The translations under genes were made by a program, and so were the position numbers. Positions 1 to 9,282 of a stretch of 29,133 bases of DNA are shown here, piece after piece. The stretch's first letter is position 1; each line of letters starts with the position of its first letter. The notes under the pieces are model-generated. The model was not told the origin of the DNA. It was given only the letters and a program-made list of their open reading frames with translations, and searched no databases. The DNA lies in the NCBI GenBank assembly GCA_003427395.1, contig BFEA01000313.1, positions 165,552 through 194,684 on the forward strand, written 5' to 3'. Origin of the DNA: Chara braunii (Eukaryota; Streptophyta; Charophyceae; Charales; Characeae).

Positions 1-864
1 TACTATTATTTCTTGTATGAATAAGAGAAGGGGGAGATAAGGAGGAGGAGATTGTTGGGCGAAGAAGAAGAGCCTTGTCATCATCTTTGCTGGTGTACTT
101 CTTCTTCTTCTTCTTTCTCAATTCGTCTTCTTCTTCTACTCCTCTCTCTCCTCTCAAGTTCATTCATTTCTTTCTGCAATGGGATGGCATTGTACTTCTC
201 AGTGGATGTGTATCTTGAAATTGGTCAGGGTCATAACAGCGCTCTTAATATTCCTCCTGATCAGCCAGATCAACCGGGTGTGAGGCTCGTTCCGTACGAG
301 GGTAAATAAGAGTGGACTGGCTGGCTCGCTCGGTAACGACTTGGGCACAGGGGTGGGCCGACAAACACACGAAAGACACCGCTGCTCAATGATGTTGTTC
401 GGTATGTTGGATTGAGGGGAAGGCCCGAAAGGGTAGGTTCTAATTGATGCTCAACTGGAAACACAACCATATCCACTAGTCATACATCTGCAACATGGTC
501 TTCTTTTATTCTTGATTAGTTGGTGGACAGACTGCTAACACCTCACTGAGAGATTAGAGTAGGACTGTTGTATACTACCATAGCCAGTTCTATCTAATGT
601 TGATGTAAGTGAGCCAATCAAGATACATCTAGAGTATGTTGACAATCTGTTGTGAATGTTGTAGATTGCCATTTGATCTGTAAAATAGGGGACCTTTCGG
701 ACACAACTATTTTTAGAAAATTAGGTGTCGCTCAGACACATGCTGTGGTAGGACACCACTAGGGGGTTCTAGTGCAAATAATGTTTGCCTAATTCATGAA
801 CAGGTAAGACGTTGATGAGGAGAGAGTTGACGATGCAAGACTGACACGTTCGGGATCACCTAGG
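1..864 (+). other. Leader or upstream part of the + strand Ty3 element, no gene
   Basis: No convincing coding region is visible. The stretch contains a short CTT-rich pyrimidine tract (about 100-140) and otherwise mixed sequence. A splice-donor-like CAG/GTAAGA lies at 801-808, about 60 bases before the first gag-like ATG. By position this is probably the untranslated leader of the element whose gag starts at 865. No 5' LTR matching the 3' LTR at 6341 is visible, so the window most likely begins inside the element. Confidence 0.45.
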
Positions 865-1473
865 ATGCCGCACGTGTTCCAGGCTCTAGAACCGGGAGAA
901 GAAAGACGGCTTCGTGCCGAACGCAGAGCCCGTGCACTAGCAGCAGCTAGGGAAACAGCGAACGCCACAGCTAGGGAACAGGCTGCAGCAGCAGCCAGAG
1001 CATTAGCCATGTCTTCTGCAGCAGCATCCTCGGTTGTGTCCTCGTATGGGACCAATGGGACCATGTTGGGAATGCCCATAGGGTCCACGGGTACTTCCAG
1101 TTCAATAGGTTCTTGGCAATCTACAAGTCAAATGGCGGGTTCGCAGTTCAACCCGTTGACTCCTCGCGAAAGGGAGCTTAGAGAGCTCCAACAGGTCGAA
1201 AGGATCCGTGAACGATTAGAGAGGGAACTGAAACAGGCTACCGACAGAGAAAGAGAGATCAAAAACAGAACAGCCAGGCTTGATGCGTTAGAGGCTGACA
1301 AGGCTGAGCTAGAGGGTTTGGATGAGTCAGCAATGTCTGACCAAATGAAAAAACTGAAGAACAATATGTTGTCGTTGCATGCGCACGTGGACAGCAGATT
1401 GGACTTTATGCAAAACATTCTAGACCAGATCCTGGACATTTTGCAAAGGCCAGGATTTAGGCCACTATCATAG
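865..1473 (+). CDS. Gag N-terminal coiled-coil protein, or gag N-terminus cut off by an amber codon
   Basis: This 202-residue ORF starts at ATG 865. Residues about 10-50 are rich in Ala, Arg and Glu and look helical. A Ser/Gly/Thr linker follows (about 50-95). Residues about 98-195 form a charged heptad-like stretch typical of a coiled coil, expected to mediate oligomerisation. It ends at TAG 1471-1473. The same frame then stays open through an ATG at 1495 into the gag core, so this is probably the N-terminus of one gag polyprotein interrupted by an amber codon (CAG to TAG would explain it). It could instead be a separate small ORF or a readthrough design. I recognise no named domain; the gag assignment rests on the shared frame and position. 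Confidence 0.6.
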   Translation: MPHVFQALEPGEERRLRAERRARALAAARETANATAREQAAAAARALAMSSAAASSVVSSYGTNGTMLGMPIGSTGTSSSIGSWQSTSQMAGSQFNPLTPRERELRELQQVERIRERLERELKQATDREREIKNRTARLDALEADKAELEGLDESAMSDQMKKLKNNMLSLHAHVDSRLDFMQNILDQILDILQRPGFRPLS

Positions 1474-1494
1474 TCACCGTTGCTGTTAACGGCG

Positions 1495-2643
1495 ATGTCA
1501 GACCCCTTTCTAATTCAAGCTGGCACACAACCAAGTGGCACGTCTGCAGCAGCTGCACAGACTGTTGCTTCTTCTTCTTCGGGTCCGGCGGTGGGTGCTA
1601 CACCACCGCAACAACCTGTTCCTCAACAGGGACAGCCACAAGGTCAATGGTACCCTAAGACCCCAATGAAACCGCCTCTTGCCTTCTCAGGCGAGAGGAA
1701 GGACGAAGAACTCAACACTTGGTTGAGAACAGTTCCGGTTTGGGTGAAGGCGAAGAGGACCTTGCCAGAGGACGAAGTGGTTACTGTTGCATCTTACCTC
1801 GAAGGTAAGGCAGCCAAATGGCTAGATGGTATAGTTGCAAAGGCCGGGTATGGACGACGTACGGCGGACTGGGCTCAGTCTATTACGTTAGACCAGTTCT
1901 TTGAGATCGTAGAAGCTCGCTGGCACAATCCTCAGCAGGCACAAATAACCACTGATGTGATAAACAGACCAGGTCAAAGAAAGTCTAAGTCAGTCAGAGA
2001 GCTTACGACTACTATAGATATCCTCATCGTCGTTCCAAGCATCAACTACAGTGACCAGTTCCTATTGACTACGTTTGTTAGATGTCTTCCAGAGAACCTC
2101 AGGAACTTGCTGGCCAGCGAGGCTCGCCTCGAGTACCATTCGTTTGAGACATTGTCTAGAAAAGCCTTAGACTTAGAGGCTACACTAGGAAATGCTCAAC
2201 CCTCTCAGAATGATGCGAGGATGAAGAAGAGTCCGCAGGAATGGAAGAAAAAGGAAGCCAAGTTGATGATGGTTGAGTCCGATGGGACTCAAACAGAGAT
2301 CGATGAGCTCACAGACCTGCTGGACGTTTCAGAGTACGACGGCGAGGAGACCGCTGAGGGTAGCACCCTCGCCGCAGTAGTCAAGGCTAAGGCTGGTGGC
2401 CGAGTGAAGGGCCAACCAAAGGGTCAAGGGAAGGCCGCCTCCAATCAGACCAAAGAGGCTGATTGGGTCAAGGCAGGTCTTGATCAAGACGTGTGGCGGG
2501 ACCGCCGAGTTCGTGGCGCTTGTATAAATTGTGGTGAATACGGACACACCCAGTACAAGTGTCGGAACGTAAAGGTCACGCAGAAGATACCTCCTAAGAT
2601 GGGGGCATCTTCTTCCCAGGCTTCTAGCTCGGGAAACATATGA
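1495..2643 (+). CDS. gag: Gag capsid-nucleocapsid protein of a Ty3/gypsy element
   Basis: This is the structural protein that would package element RNA into cytoplasmic virus-like particles. The 382-residue reading starts at ATG 1495, the first ATG after the amber codon at 1471. A Ser/Gln/Pro-rich N-terminus (about 1-60) leads into a retrotransposon gag domain (about 60-230) with the usual pattern: a K-P-P-L-A-F-S-G entry, LEGKAAKWL, an RWHNP-like segment and a leucine-rich C-terminal helix. A basic linker precedes one zinc knuckle, C-X2-C-X4-H-X4-C, at C343, C346, H351 and C356, which binds RNA. The stop TGA (2641-2643) overlaps the next ATG (2640-2642) as ATGA, in a different frame, so pol would need re-initiation or a frameshift. 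No internal stop is seen after the amber codon. Confidence 0.85.
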   Translation: MSDPFLIQAGTQPSGTSAAAAQTVASSSSGPAVGATPPQQPVPQQGQPQGQWYPKTPMKPPLAFSGERKDEELNTWLRTVPVWVKAKRTLPEDEVVTVASYLEGKAAKWLDGIVAKAGYGRRTADWAQSITLDQFFEIVEARWHNPQQAQITTDVINRPGQRKSKSVRELTTTIDILIVVPSINYSDQFLLTTFVRCLPENLRNLLASEARLEYHSFETLSRKALDLEATLGNAQPSQNDARMKKSPQEWKKKEAKLMMVESDGTQTEIDELTDLLDVSEYDGEETAEGSTLAAVVKAKAGGRVKGQPKGQGKAASNQTKEADWVKAGLDQDVWRDRRVRGACINCGEYGHTQYKCRNVKVTQKIPPKMGASSSQASSSGNI

Positions 2644-3101
2644 GGCCGGTGGAAGTTTTAGCTGCTTCTACTCAAGTTGAAGTGGGTCTGATACCCTCCC
2701 CACTTCATGAGCAGGCCATAGCTAATGACACCTTAGTCACCCCGCAGACTCATCCTGACCAAACTATGCTCTGTACGTTGGATGTGTCTGAAGCCTTAGA
2801 AGATCTCGAAAGTGAGTGGTCAAACAAGGACCCTCGCGAATCTTGGGTGGCGCTAAGGAAAGGTCCTAGAGGGGAACATTTCGTGGTGGAAGTCGATGTA
2901 GGAGGCCGCATGTGTGGTGCCTTCATAGACATAGGCTCCACGCGGAATTACATAAGTCACGACTGTTTGGAAAGGTTGCACCTACAGGACCGGGTACGAC
3001 ACCTTAGTAGACCGGTAGCATCTACTTTGGCCAACAAGGAGCGCATGATAGTCACAGACTATATCAAGGACGTAGTCTGTACCTTCTCCTATGGAGGATG
3101 A
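2640..3101 (+). pseudogene. pol: Pol segment 1: aspartic protease, truncated by TGA
   Basis: This opens at ATG 2640, overlapping the gag stop. About 80 residues of linker lead to a retropepsin-like motif around D97, reading F-I-D-I-G-S-T and then N-Y-I-S. The family normally has D-T-G or D-S-G. Here the middle residue is Ile (codon ATA), as one C-to-T change in ACA would give, so the protease is probably inactive. TGA at 3099-3101 ends the segment, but the same frame continues without a gap into a conserved linker and reverse transcriptase. The stop is therefore a mutation inside one pol ORF (CGA to TGA fits). Retropepsins work as dimers to cut Gag-Pol. Confidence 0.8.
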
Positions 3102-3821
3102 GAACTTAATCATAAGATTTCGTTCTTGGTTAGCGACGACTTACCATTCGACATGTTGTTACGCATGTACTACCTTGAGGTTGCTAAGCCCCAGTTCGAC
3201 TGGGATAAGAAGGTGCTAAGGCATAAGTTGCCCGATGGCAGGACAATCAGATTGACTAAGTTCAAAGCCAGTAGCATAATAGATACCTATAGCAGCTTGT
3301 GCGCATCAACGTTCTATACCTATTATAAACAGAACCAAGAGGAAGGTATGTACCTTGTGTATGTCTCTGAGAAAGGGGAGGCCGTTAAAACACCCCCAGA
3401 GATAGAACGCGTCGTTGCTAAGTTCTCTGGTCTGTTCGAAGAGCCTACAGGAGTTGTAGAAAGGGAAGTTGTCCACGCTGTAGAAATCATTCCAGGTAGT
3501 AAAACCCCAAAGGGAAGGATCTATAGGATGGCTCCCGCCGAGTTAGATGAACTTCGGCGACAACTCAAAGAGCTGACAGAGAAGGGATGGATCTGGCCTA
3601 GTACTTCCCCTTACGGATCGCCAGTACTATTTGTACCAAAGAAGGGGGGTACATTGAGGATGTGCGTTGACTATAGAGGCCTCAATGCCATCACAGTGAA
3701 GAACGCAGAGCCTCTACCTCGCATAGACGACCTATTGGATAGGGTGCAGGGATGCAAGTACTATAGCAAAATAGACTTGAAATCCGGCTATCATCAGATC
3801 GCTATAAGACCTAAGGACTAA
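3102..3821 (+). pseudogene. pol: Pol segment 2: protease end and reverse transcriptase fingers/palm
   Basis: In frame with segment 1 and readable from directly after its TGA. The first part completes the protease and linker ([10 protein letters not shown]). The RT core follows: a [11 protein letters not shown]-like helix, [32 protein letters not shown], and the first catalytic aspartate in [11 protein letters not shown] (codon 3774-3776). It stops at TAA 3819-3821, exactly where Ty3 elements read P-E-D-x-x-K-T-x-F. The frame continues afterwards as R-K-T-D-F-Q-T-R-Y, so the stop replaces one codon, most simply CAA to TAA. RT would copy element RNA into cDNA inside the particle; this copy cannot make a full enzyme without suppression. 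Confidence 0.85.
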
Positions 3822-4664
3822 CGCAAGACAGATTTTCAGACTAGATATGGTCTGTATAAGTTTGTAGTGATGCCCTTTGGTCTTTGCAATGCGCTGGGAA
3901 TATTCCAGCACGCTATGAATCGGATCTTCCATGACCATTTAGATAAGTTTGTCATGGTTTACCTTGACGATATTTTGATTTTTAGTAAGTCTGTCGAGGA
4001 ACATGCACATCACGTTCAGACTGTACTTTCACTCCTGCGACAACACACGTATAAGGTCGACCTAGAGAAGTGTGAGTTTGGTCGCACTAAGATATTATAC
4101 TTGGGTCATGAAGTATCCGCAGAAGGGATTAGGCCGGAAGATGCGAAGGTGGCTAGTATTCGAGACTGGCCACGACCTCAAACAGTCACTGAGGTCAGAT
4201 CTTTCTTAGGAATGTGCGGCTACTATAGGAACTTCGTAAAGAACTATTCTACAGTCGCCTCTCCTTTGACAGATCTAACTCGACTTGACACGCCGTGGGA
4301 CTGGAGTGATGAGTGTGAGGGTGCTTTCAAACGATTGAAGCATGCACTCATGAATCATGAAGTTCTCATGGTTCCCAATCCTCAGAAGCCATTCATAGTG
4401 ACCACTGACGCAAGCCAATATGGCATTGGCGCAATGCTGACTCAACATGATGGGAAAAGGTTGAGACCGATTGAGAACATGAGCAAGAAGATGCCATCGA
4501 AGAAACTGGCAAAGTCCACCTATGAAAGGGAACTCTATGCTCTCTACAAGGCACTTGTCCATTTGAGACATTTTCTGTTGGGACGGTTCTTCTACTTGAG
4601 AACTGACCATCAGACGCTCAAATGGATCAAGACTCAACCGGCTCTTTCTAATGCACTAGATTGA
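3822..4664 (+). pseudogene. pol: Pol segment 3: reverse transcriptase palm/thumb and RNase H
   Basis: Same frame as segment 2, starting with the remainder of the interrupted RT motif. MPFGLCNA is followed by the active-site Y-L-D-D at 3960-3971 (YxDD family motif) and then the LGHEVSAEGI and VRSFLGMCGYYR blocks of Ty3 RT. RNase H follows, with its acidic residues visible: D in T-T-D-A-S (4407-4409), E in Y-E-R-E-L-Y-A-L (4530-4532) and D in R-T-D-H-Q-T (4605-4607). The frame ends at TGA 4662-4664 because several bases appear to be missing near 4656-4660, so the following sequence is read in another frame. RNase H removes the RNA strand during cDNA synthesis. Confidence 0.85.
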
Positions 4665-5178
4665 GGTCATAGATCAATATGACTTCAAGCTTGAGTATCT
4701 GAAGGGAGAGTACAACAAGGTTAAAGATGCGCTATCACGTAGGACAGACTACCTAGGGGCGCTAGTTTCTAACTTTGGTGTATCGGAAGAAGTAACTCAA
4801 TCATTGGTGGGAGTCTATCAGGAAGACCCTGTCACGATGGAAATCATGCACAAACTTCAGGCAAAAGACAAGGCCACGGAAAGTCAGTTTGTGATGGTGG
4901 ATGGGCTTCTTTATCTTGATAAGGCCGATGTTAAAAGGTTAGTAGTTCCATCTAGTGAACGTTTGCGTAGTTTGTTTTTAGGAGAATGCCATGACGCAAC
5001 CGGACACTTTGGTTACAAAAAGACGAGTGTTAATCTAGTACAACGATTTTGGTGGCCTGGAATGCTAGATGACGCGAAGAAGTATGCAGAGACCTGTCAG
5101 GTCTGTCAGCGGGACAAGCTGCGAACTCAAGCACCGCTTGGGTTGCTGAAGCCCTTACCTATCCTCGCTGGTCCATGA
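4660..5178 (+). pseudogene. pol: Pol segment 4: end of RNase H, tether, integrase zinc-binding domain
   Basis: Readable in the frame beginning at 4660, shifted from segment 3. It starts with I-E-V-I-D-Q-Y-D-F, continues with the RNase H end K-V-K-D-A-L-S-R-R, then a spacer and the integrase HHCC zinc finger: H at 4990 and 5005, C at 5095 and 5104, with FWWPGM between them as in Ty3 integrases. The HHCC domain helps integrase multimerise on cDNA ends. It ends at TGA 5176-5178, where the family has a conserved Trp (G-P-W-Q-S-V-S-M-D-F). TGG to TGA is the simplest cause, and the frame continues directly afterwards. Confidence 0.85.
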
Positions 5179-5541
5179 CAGAGTGTTTCCATGGATTTCA
5201 TGGATACCCTGGTGACCAGCAAGAGTGGCAAGAGGCACATTTTCGTCATCATTGATCGATTCACCAAGTACGCTAGACTAGTTGCCATGCCAGAGACCGC
5301 AAGGACGGACCATGTCATCAAGTTGTTCCAGGACAACTGGGTGCGTGACTTTGGTTTACCAAAGACAATCGTTAGTGACAGAGATGTCCGTTTCACAAGT
5401 AAGTTGTGGAAGAAGACTGCTGAGCAGATGGGAAGTCAACTTCAGATGACTTCAGGGAATCATCCCGAAGCCAACGGACAGGCCGAGCAGATGAACAGAG
5501 TTGTACAGCACCTGCTGAGGCATTACATCAAGCCCAGCTAG
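5179..5541 (+). pseudogene. pol: Pol segment 5: integrase catalytic core
   Basis: In frame with segment 4 after its TGA. The DDE catalytic triad is complete: D in S-M-D-F (5194-5196), D in V-S-D-R-D (5377-5379), and E in N-G-Q-A-E, with exactly 35 residues between the second D and the E (D-X35-E). FVIIDRFTKYARL and PKTIVSDRD are typical of Ty3 integrases, which insert cDNA into chromosomes. TAG at 5539-5541 interrupts I-K-P-S-x-D-D-W-D, where a Gln codon is expected (CAG to TAG). The core itself is undamaged. Confidence 0.88.
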
Positions 5542-6303
5542 GATGACTGGGATGAGAAGTTACCTCTCATCGCCAGCCTGTACAACAACGCTGTACACAG
5601 CAGTACCGACGTTAGTCCGAACCAGCTGCACTTGGGATGGAAGTCTAAATCTGCTCTAGACTTCCTCCTACCTGAAAATCGATCCTCTGCAACTCCAGGC
5701 ACACTTGAGTATGGTTTGCAGTATGAGAAGTTGCTGCAGCAAGCTGTCGAGCACATCAAGAAAGCTCAGCAAGCAATGATTGCTTCTGAGAACAAGCATC
5801 GACGACATTCCTCATTTCAGGTAGGGGAACGTGTCTGGGTCAAGGCTAGCGAGCTAGGACAGGAATTCGGTATCTCTAGAAAACTAATGCCTCAGTACTT
5901 TGGTCCTTGGGAAGTCCTGGATGTAGTGGGGGATGAGATGGATGGTCCTACCTATGTTATCCGTATTCCTGGACACCTACGCACTTACCCCGTCTTTCAT
6001 GCCTCAAAGCTTGCACCTTTTGCTGAGACTGATCAATTCCCTTCAAGGAGATCGATGCTGCCCCCAACCATGGATGGTCAAGTGGACATCGACGACATTG
6101 TGGATCACAGAGATCTGTTTGTTCAGAAGCCATTAGGTAGAGGAAGACCTCTGAAATCCAAGAGAGAATATCGCGTCAGATTCAGGCATCATACGGATCC
6201 GAAAGAAGACCGATGATTCACCAGAGAGGAACTGATTGACACAGCTCTTCAGGTGGTGGCAGAATATGAGAGGATGCTGAAAGGGAAGGCACCTGCGAAG
6301 TAA
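5542..6303 (+). pseudogene. pol: Pol segment 6: integrase C-terminus and chromodomain
   Basis: In frame with segment 5. It carries the integrase C-terminal module: GERVWVK at about 5827-5847, then MPQYFGPWEVL and YVIRIPGH...HASKLAPF, the GPY/F pattern. A chromodomain-like end follows from about 6085: V-D-I-D-D-I-V-D-H-R-D, then REYRVRFRHH, then F-T-R-E-E-L-I-D and a final helix ending near K-A-P-A-K. A TGA at 6214-6216 falls where chromodomains have a conserved Trp, so TGG to TGA is likely. The real end is TAA 6301-6303. Chromodomains in this clade direct integration to chromatin bearing particular histone marks. This places the element among chromoviruses; the exact clade needs a tree. Confidence 0.8.
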
Positions 6304-6327
6304 GCATCTCAGCGGACTTTCGAAGCT

Positions 6328-6341
6328 AAGGGGGATGGAAT
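6328..6341 (+). other. Polypurine tract and start of the 3' LTR
   Basis: A purine-rich run AAGGGGGATGGAA (6328-6340) ends directly before TGTGAGG, which begins with the TG expected of an LTR. It lies 25 bases after the pol stop. This matches the plus-strand priming site of Ty3 elements. No second LTR copy in the window confirms the exact boundary. Confidence 0.6.
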
Positions 6342-6363
6342 GTGAGGATTGAGCCCTCAAGAA

Positions 6364-6990
6364 GGGGCCTTGCCATGATGTACATGTTCTGGGCTAAGGC
6401 CCCAGCAAGCCTCGTGCCCGCCCTAAGTGAAGGCGGGCGCCTTATCTCAATCGTTTAGGTGGAGGCTAATCACACCATAAGTTGGTATGGTAAGTTTTAT
6501 GCCTTATGTTTATTTGTTGAAAATGGTTGTATTGCGAAAGTTTGGCGAACACATAAGTTGCGGGTTATTCGGTCATTCGCACATATAATTTTGTCTAGGC
6601 TGGGCTAGACTACTCATAACTTGAGTAGCTTGGTTATATGTTATATATCACTGTTTGGGTTGGCTGGGCACATCATAAGTTGGTGTGTTCCAGTCATATG
6701 CCTTTTGTCGTTGTTCAGGCAAAGGTTGATTCCTCATAAGTTAAGGAGGTCCAGTTTCTTTATGTATGTCGAACGTTCAGGATGACCAGCCTCACCATAA
6801 GTTGGTGCGGCCCGGTCATACGCCTTATGTCAGTCGTCTAGGCAGAAACTAGTCACACTATAAGTTGGTGTGGCTTAGTCCTCTGCCTTACGTTTACTTG
6901 TTCTACCAGGCTAGGGCACCATAAGCTGGTGTGGCCTAGTCATATGAACTGGCAGGTCAGTCGCATCCATAAGTTGGGTTGGCTGATCCT
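6364..6990 (+). repeat. Array of roughly 60-bp hairpin units in the LTR with ATAAGTT loop
   Basis: About nine units contain CATAAGTT or close variants, near 6476, 6552, 6614, 6672, 6735, 6794, 6859, 6919 and 6968. Bases on either side are complementary but differ from unit to unit: CTACTCA/TGAGTAG (6610-6616/6622-6628), CTGG..CACATCA/TGGTGTG..CCAG (6664-6693), ATGACC-GCC-CACCA/TGGTG-GGC-GGTCAT (6782-6819), AGGCAG-ACTA-CACACTA/TGGTGTG-TAGT-CTGCCT (6840-6888), CTAGG-CACCA/TGGTG-CCTAG (6911-6939). Upstream GGGGCCTT/AAGGCCCC (6364-6371/6396-6403) and GCCCGCC/GGCGGGC pair as well. Units at 6552, 6735 and 6968 pair less well. Confidence 0.8.
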
Positions 6991-7401
6991 ATGTCTTATG
7001 TAAGGAAGGGTAAAAAAAATAACGAGGGATTTTGAATGAACTACGTGATCTGGGAAAGAACCTGAGGTTTGGTGAGAGATGTTGATGCGCTCACTTGTGT
7101 ATGTTCTTGAGGATTATCTATGGGTGTTCTTTTTGATAGCTTAGTTGCTTTGGATGCTCGATGAGTGTTGGAGCTGTAGGTAGGTAAGATGCATGATATG
7201 AGTAAGTTTGGGATATGATAGGACTGACCTTACTGGAAGTTAGGACTAGTGATAGTTCATAATATCATCTTCAAAGGGGAATCATGTAAACTATCTCCAG
7301 TTCTAACTATCAAGTGAGTGTCATAAGTTAGTCTCAAGTATAGTTGTACTTTGTCTTTGCATTTTCAACTTTGTATAAATTTTGAGAGTCTCATGTTCGT
7401 A

Positions 7402-7577
7402 CGGGAAGCGCTGCCAATTTTTTTGCAGATCTGAAAGAGTTAGTCATTTTTTGGATACCTGAAAATTTTGGAAAGACACTTTTCTTACGGGAAGCGCTGC
7501 CAAAATTTTGTAGAATTATATTATTTTATGTTAAGAAGAATTTGACATTCTATCCTATCTAGGGGAGATCCTGCCAA
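7402..7577 (+). repeat. Three copies of CGGGAAGCGCTGCCAA-type motif in the LTR
   Basis: CGGGAAGCGCTGCCAA occurs at 7402-7417 and 7488-7503, and a diverged copy, GGGGAGATCCTGCCAA, at 7562-7577. Each is followed by an A/T-rich stretch. Three reversed copies sit in the inverted LTR at about 10228, 10351 and 10473. The core AGCGCT is palindromic. Conserved order and spacing in two diverged LTRs suggest a functional element; its role is unknown. Confidence 0.65.
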
Positions 7578-8061
7578 AATTTGCAGTAATTTCTGGAACC
7601 CATAGGAAGAAGGTGAGGGAGAAGTTAGTAGAGAAGTTAGGCCTACGACATAGAGCATGTTCTACTTAAACATAGTATTGGTCCGTTTTGGCCTGGTCTG
7701 TGATGTAGGTCTACGAATTTGATTGAAGGCTTGATTCGTTCGGCCTGATCCTACGAAAGTTTTCGGCTCAACTCTAATTGATTATCGCTACTCAACCTAA
7801 AGGCCTTAGCCCCTTTGGATTGAAATGTTTCTTTTTGGGGTTTTACCCGGACTTTATTGAATGACAATTTAAAAAGGACTGAGTGTTTTATTGTTGGAGG
7901 TTGCACAAAGGTTGGGGTCTTTGTGAATAAGACAAAGGGGTGTGAGTGTAGAGAATGGTTAAAGTTGACCCCGTGTAGTGTGTGCTCTGTCGATGTGGAT
8001 GTTAAATGTGATTGCAGGTATGTTCTGTGAATTCAAATCTTGACTTGGTTTTGCCTATGAT

Positions 8062-8065
<4 letters not shown>

Positions 8066-8094
<29 letters not shown>
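8066..8094. repeat. (AT)n microsatellite
   Basis: An uninterrupted run of alternating A and T inside the end of the + strand LTR. Confidence 0.9.
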
Positions 8095-8097
<3 letters not shown>

Positions 8098-8342
8098 TAA
8101 GTCATATCGTGATTGTGAGAGTGATCGTCTTCTATCTCGTAACTTTTATATCATATTTTTGGTGCCCGCACGACCTATTGAGGTCGTGCGTAGTGATTAG
8201 ATAAGTTCTGCCTTGAGAGAAAAAGAAGATCTCAGATCTCACTTTTACTTTTTGCATTTTAGAATCAGTATGGTTGGACGATGTAGTCCGTGGCAGCTGT
8301 CAAAGTAAAACCCCTTGATTTCTCTCTAGGCCCTTGATAATG

Positions 8343-9282
8343 GCGTTTGTCTCCAAAACCACGAGAGTTGACTGCCACCACAGTGCCGAGCGCATCGGTC
8401 CGGCACCGCACTAACGGGGCGGTACCCTCCCTGGCCTCGTAACGCAGGAGTTGGTTTAATCCTCGTCGCGAACACACATGGAGTTTCCACAAGCCGCTCC
8501 GGCCGAGCGCCCCAGCCATACCTCTCACGAGCCCCTACGACCGGATACGGCCAACGTGAGACACGACTTACCTCCACCTTACGGGAGTTGCCACCTCCCT
8601 TCGGTGGACGTATCCCCGCCAAGCGACTAGTCCACACTACGAAAGTTAATCAGTTGCAATCGCAGAGGTAGACTAGTCGAGGGTATTTCTCGTTCGCTGT
8701 AGCATAGGGGGTGCGTGAGGTTTTACGCCTCTATCGGACCCGTACGCGAATTGACGCCTTAGGGGGCTGAAGTCCCAAGCGTGGCTCGTTGTCGGTCGAC
8801 TAGGACGCATCCCACTCACCACACGTACACCACAACACTAAGAACATAAAAATAAAATACACACACACACACACGCACAGAACGACACGTAACAAACAAC
8901 ACAACAAACAATACAAACAATCCTAGTCCCTTCAGTAATCATCCCATAACTCTTCGATGCGGAAATCGGATAGGCGTCGCGCGGGAGACTTAATATAAAA
9001 CTGTGCGGAGGCAGGGTCTTCTCATATTGACTAGCAATGCATGAATACGCAAGCAGACACAATGATGGTGTACTATGTAGCGCCGATAATCATGTGGTCC
9101 CTCGGAGTCTCGAGGGCCGTATTCAACACTCAAGTGTCGGATGACACACGCCTTGAGGGGTCAATCTCTCGACGCTAAACAACCGCCAAGTGCGGTTGAG
9201 AACCACACCCTCTTCTGGACCCTGTGGAGAGTGGGTGGTACACGGGTTCATAAATGTGAAGGCAATCATCTCTTATCGCCCT
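8343..9282. other. Spacer between two inverted LTR copies, no gene
   Basis: No supported gene is visible; the short ORFs here lack recognisable domains. A (CA)n run lies near 8859-8876. If the inverted LTR at 9294 is a 5' LTR, this stretch is what remains of its internal leader, cut off where it meets the + strand LTR. No match to gag or pol is visible. Confidence 0.4.

Larger units (their letters stand above)
6341..8342 (+). repeat. 3' LTR of the + strand chromovirus (right end approximate)
   Basis: Begins TGTGAGG after the polypurine tract. It contains, in order, a hairpin-unit array (6364-6990), a motif repeated three times (7402-7577), an (AT)n tract (8066-8094) and a conserved end around 8275-8342. 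The same order of features is found reversed on the other strand at 9294-10953 plus 13146-13760, so the two are diverged relatives. The right end is uncertain: similarity to the inverted copy runs to about 8342 and weakly past it, including the position of a primer-binding-site-like sequence in the other copy. That would be unexpected for a simple 3' LTR. Confidence 0.6.

Noticed and set aside
52-309. 85-codon ORF in the leader
   Set aside because: Begins at a non-ATG codon, is dominated by a CTT tract and has no recognisable domain.
865-6303. Stop-codon reassignment explaining the in-frame stops
   Set aside because: All three stop codons interrupt the frame, alongside a frameshift; the cassette ORFs end at ordinary stops.
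6364-6990. CRISPR-like repeat-spacer array
   Set aside because: Repeats are short and variable, stems change between units, context is a eukaryotic LTR and no cas genes are present.
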